Positions 13,821-14,476 of a stretch of DNA of 14,476 nt are shown here, one piece after another. The notes beneath the pieces were generated by a model. It was not told where the DNA came from, did not search any database, and was given only the letters and a program-made list of their open reading frames with translations. Numbering within the stretch: position 1 is the first letter of the stretch; every line of letters begins with the position of its first letter. This stretch comes from Clostridia bacterium (lineage in GTDB: Bacteria > Bacillota > DSM-521 > Neomoorellales > Neomoorellaceae). The stretch is from NCBI GenBank assembly GCA_012727745.1, contig JAAYGJ010000144.1, positions 1 to 14,476 on the forward strand, written 5' to 3'. The translations under genes and the position numbers were made by a program.

Positions 13821-14476
13821 TTATTCTCTACTATAAGGAAATGTCAAATGAACACAGGTACCTTTCCCCGGCTTGCTCGTTACATCTAGGGCACAGCTGC
13901 TGCCGAAGTAGTGCTGCATGCGCCGGTAAACATTAACTATACCTAGGCCGCTGACCTGACCCTTGCCACTGCGCCTGACCTGGAGGTCAAAAATCGACTT
14001 CTGGATCTCCGGAGGGATGCCAACCCCATCGTCGATTATTTCAATACTAACCTGCTCTTTCACCCGGCGACCACGAATAACGATGCTGCCCCCTTTTTCC
14101 TGGGGCTCCAGGCCGTGGATTATAGCGTTTTCAACTAAGGGCTGCAAGATCATGCAGGGCATCTTGGCCTCAAGAATATCCTCTTCTACCGATACCTCGC
14201 TCTGGATACGCTCCCAAAAACGCGTTTCCTGGATAAATAAGTAATCGCGCACAGCTGCTATTTCTTCCGCCAGGGTAACCGTATCTTTAACCTGATAGAG
14301 GCTGTAACGCATCAGCCGGGCCAGGGCGCCTACCAATTTCTCAGTAGTACTTGCCCCTTCAAACATGGCCAGGCGGGAGATAGCATTCAAAGTATTAAAC
14401 AAAAAATGGGGATTAACCTGGGACTGCAAAGCCTTTAATTCAGCGTCTTTGAGGGCCTGCTCCAATTGTTGCTGCC
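13821..14476 (-). CDS. LytS/YesM-type sensor histidine kinase, 5' end cut by window edge
   Basis: C-terminal kinase portion of a sensor. The reading frame stays open to the window edge (residues QQQ before the first visible Leu), so the TTG at 14465 is an internal codon and the sensory part lies outside. Numbering from that codon, the phospho-acceptor His20 sits in QSQVNPHFLFNTLN, the mark of the His_kinase (PF06580) class. The HATPase domain shows the N-box ENAIIHG (112-118), the G1-box DDGVGI (145-150) and the G2-box GLGIVNV (173-179). It ends 8 bases before the response regulator gene, forming a cognate pair. In this class the N-terminal part is usually a multi-pass membrane, PAS or PocR-like sensor, and which one applies here cannot be seen. 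Confidence 0.93.
   Translation of the reverse strand, partial: QQQLEQALKDAELKALQSQVNPHFLFNTLNAISRLAMFEGASTTEKLVGALARLMRYSLYQVKDTVTLAEEIAAVRDYLFIQETRFWERIQSEVSVEEDILEAKMPCMILQPLVENAIIHGLEPQEKGGSIVIRGRRVKEQVSIEIIDDGVGIPPEIQKSIFDLQVRRSGKGQVSGLGIVNVYRRMQHYFGSSCALDVTSKPGKGTCVHLTFPYSRE

Noticed and set aside
13821..14465. A complete histidine kinase starting at the TTG at 14465
   Set aside because: The frame is open up to the window edge with coiled-coil-like Gln residues before it, no ribosome binding site is seen, and the protein would lack a sensor part.

Overview
The window looks like chromosomal DNA from an anaerobic, probably thermophilic, low-to-mid GC Firmicute of the Moorella type. That assignment is inference. 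It rests on strong GGAGG-type ribosome binding sites, many GTG and TTG starts (about seven of the twelve genes with a visible start), a RACE-type corrinoid-activation protein beside a URO-D/MtaA-family protein (typical of acetogens and their relatives), and a menaquinone-type prenyltransferase. It contains 13 genes, one of them cut by the right edge. I see no tRNA, rRNA, CRISPR array, insertion sequence or phage gene.

Left part, + strand (1-3050): a large secreted protein with seven FG-GAP/VCBS repeats (a likely seven-bladed beta-propeller), then a Calx-beta domain, an SbsA-like Ig domain, a Pro-rich linker and an orphan C-terminus. It is followed by a membrane-anchored cyclophilin. A strong bidirectional hairpin terminator (3070-3106) separates these from the convergent minus-strand genes.

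Middle, - strand (3131-8263, read right to left): an hpt-guaA-cupin unit (purine salvage and GMP synthesis, plus a small cupin) ends at a clear terminator at 5624-5654. Downstream of it lies a separate unit with its own promoter: a guanylate kinase homologue, a UbiA/MenA-type prenyltransferase and a CPBP-family intramembrane protease. Hpt makes GMP/IMP from bases, GuaA makes GMP from XMP, and a guanylate kinase would take GMP to GDP, so the region is rich in guanine nucleotide functions. The two units appear to be transcribed separately.

Right part, - strand (8492-14476): a compact run, in transcription order, of LytS/YesM-type histidine kinase (5' end outside the window), AraC-type response regulator, RACE-type ferredoxin-ASKHA protein, URO-D-family protein and a membrane-anchored protein of unknown function. 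Tight spacing and a 29-base overlap indicate one operon, ended by a terminator that overlaps the last stop codon. This is the most interesting region. It pairs a two-component system with a corrinoid activator and a URO-D-like protein whose usual zinc-ligand positions are changed. No corrinoid protein or substrate methyltransferase is visible, though one could lie beyond the right edge.

Several non-coding structures were noted: a hairpin that takes in part of the ribosome binding site of the last operon gene, a perfect hairpin in the hpt leader, and a dyad upstream of the guanylate kinase promoter. Their roles are inferred only.
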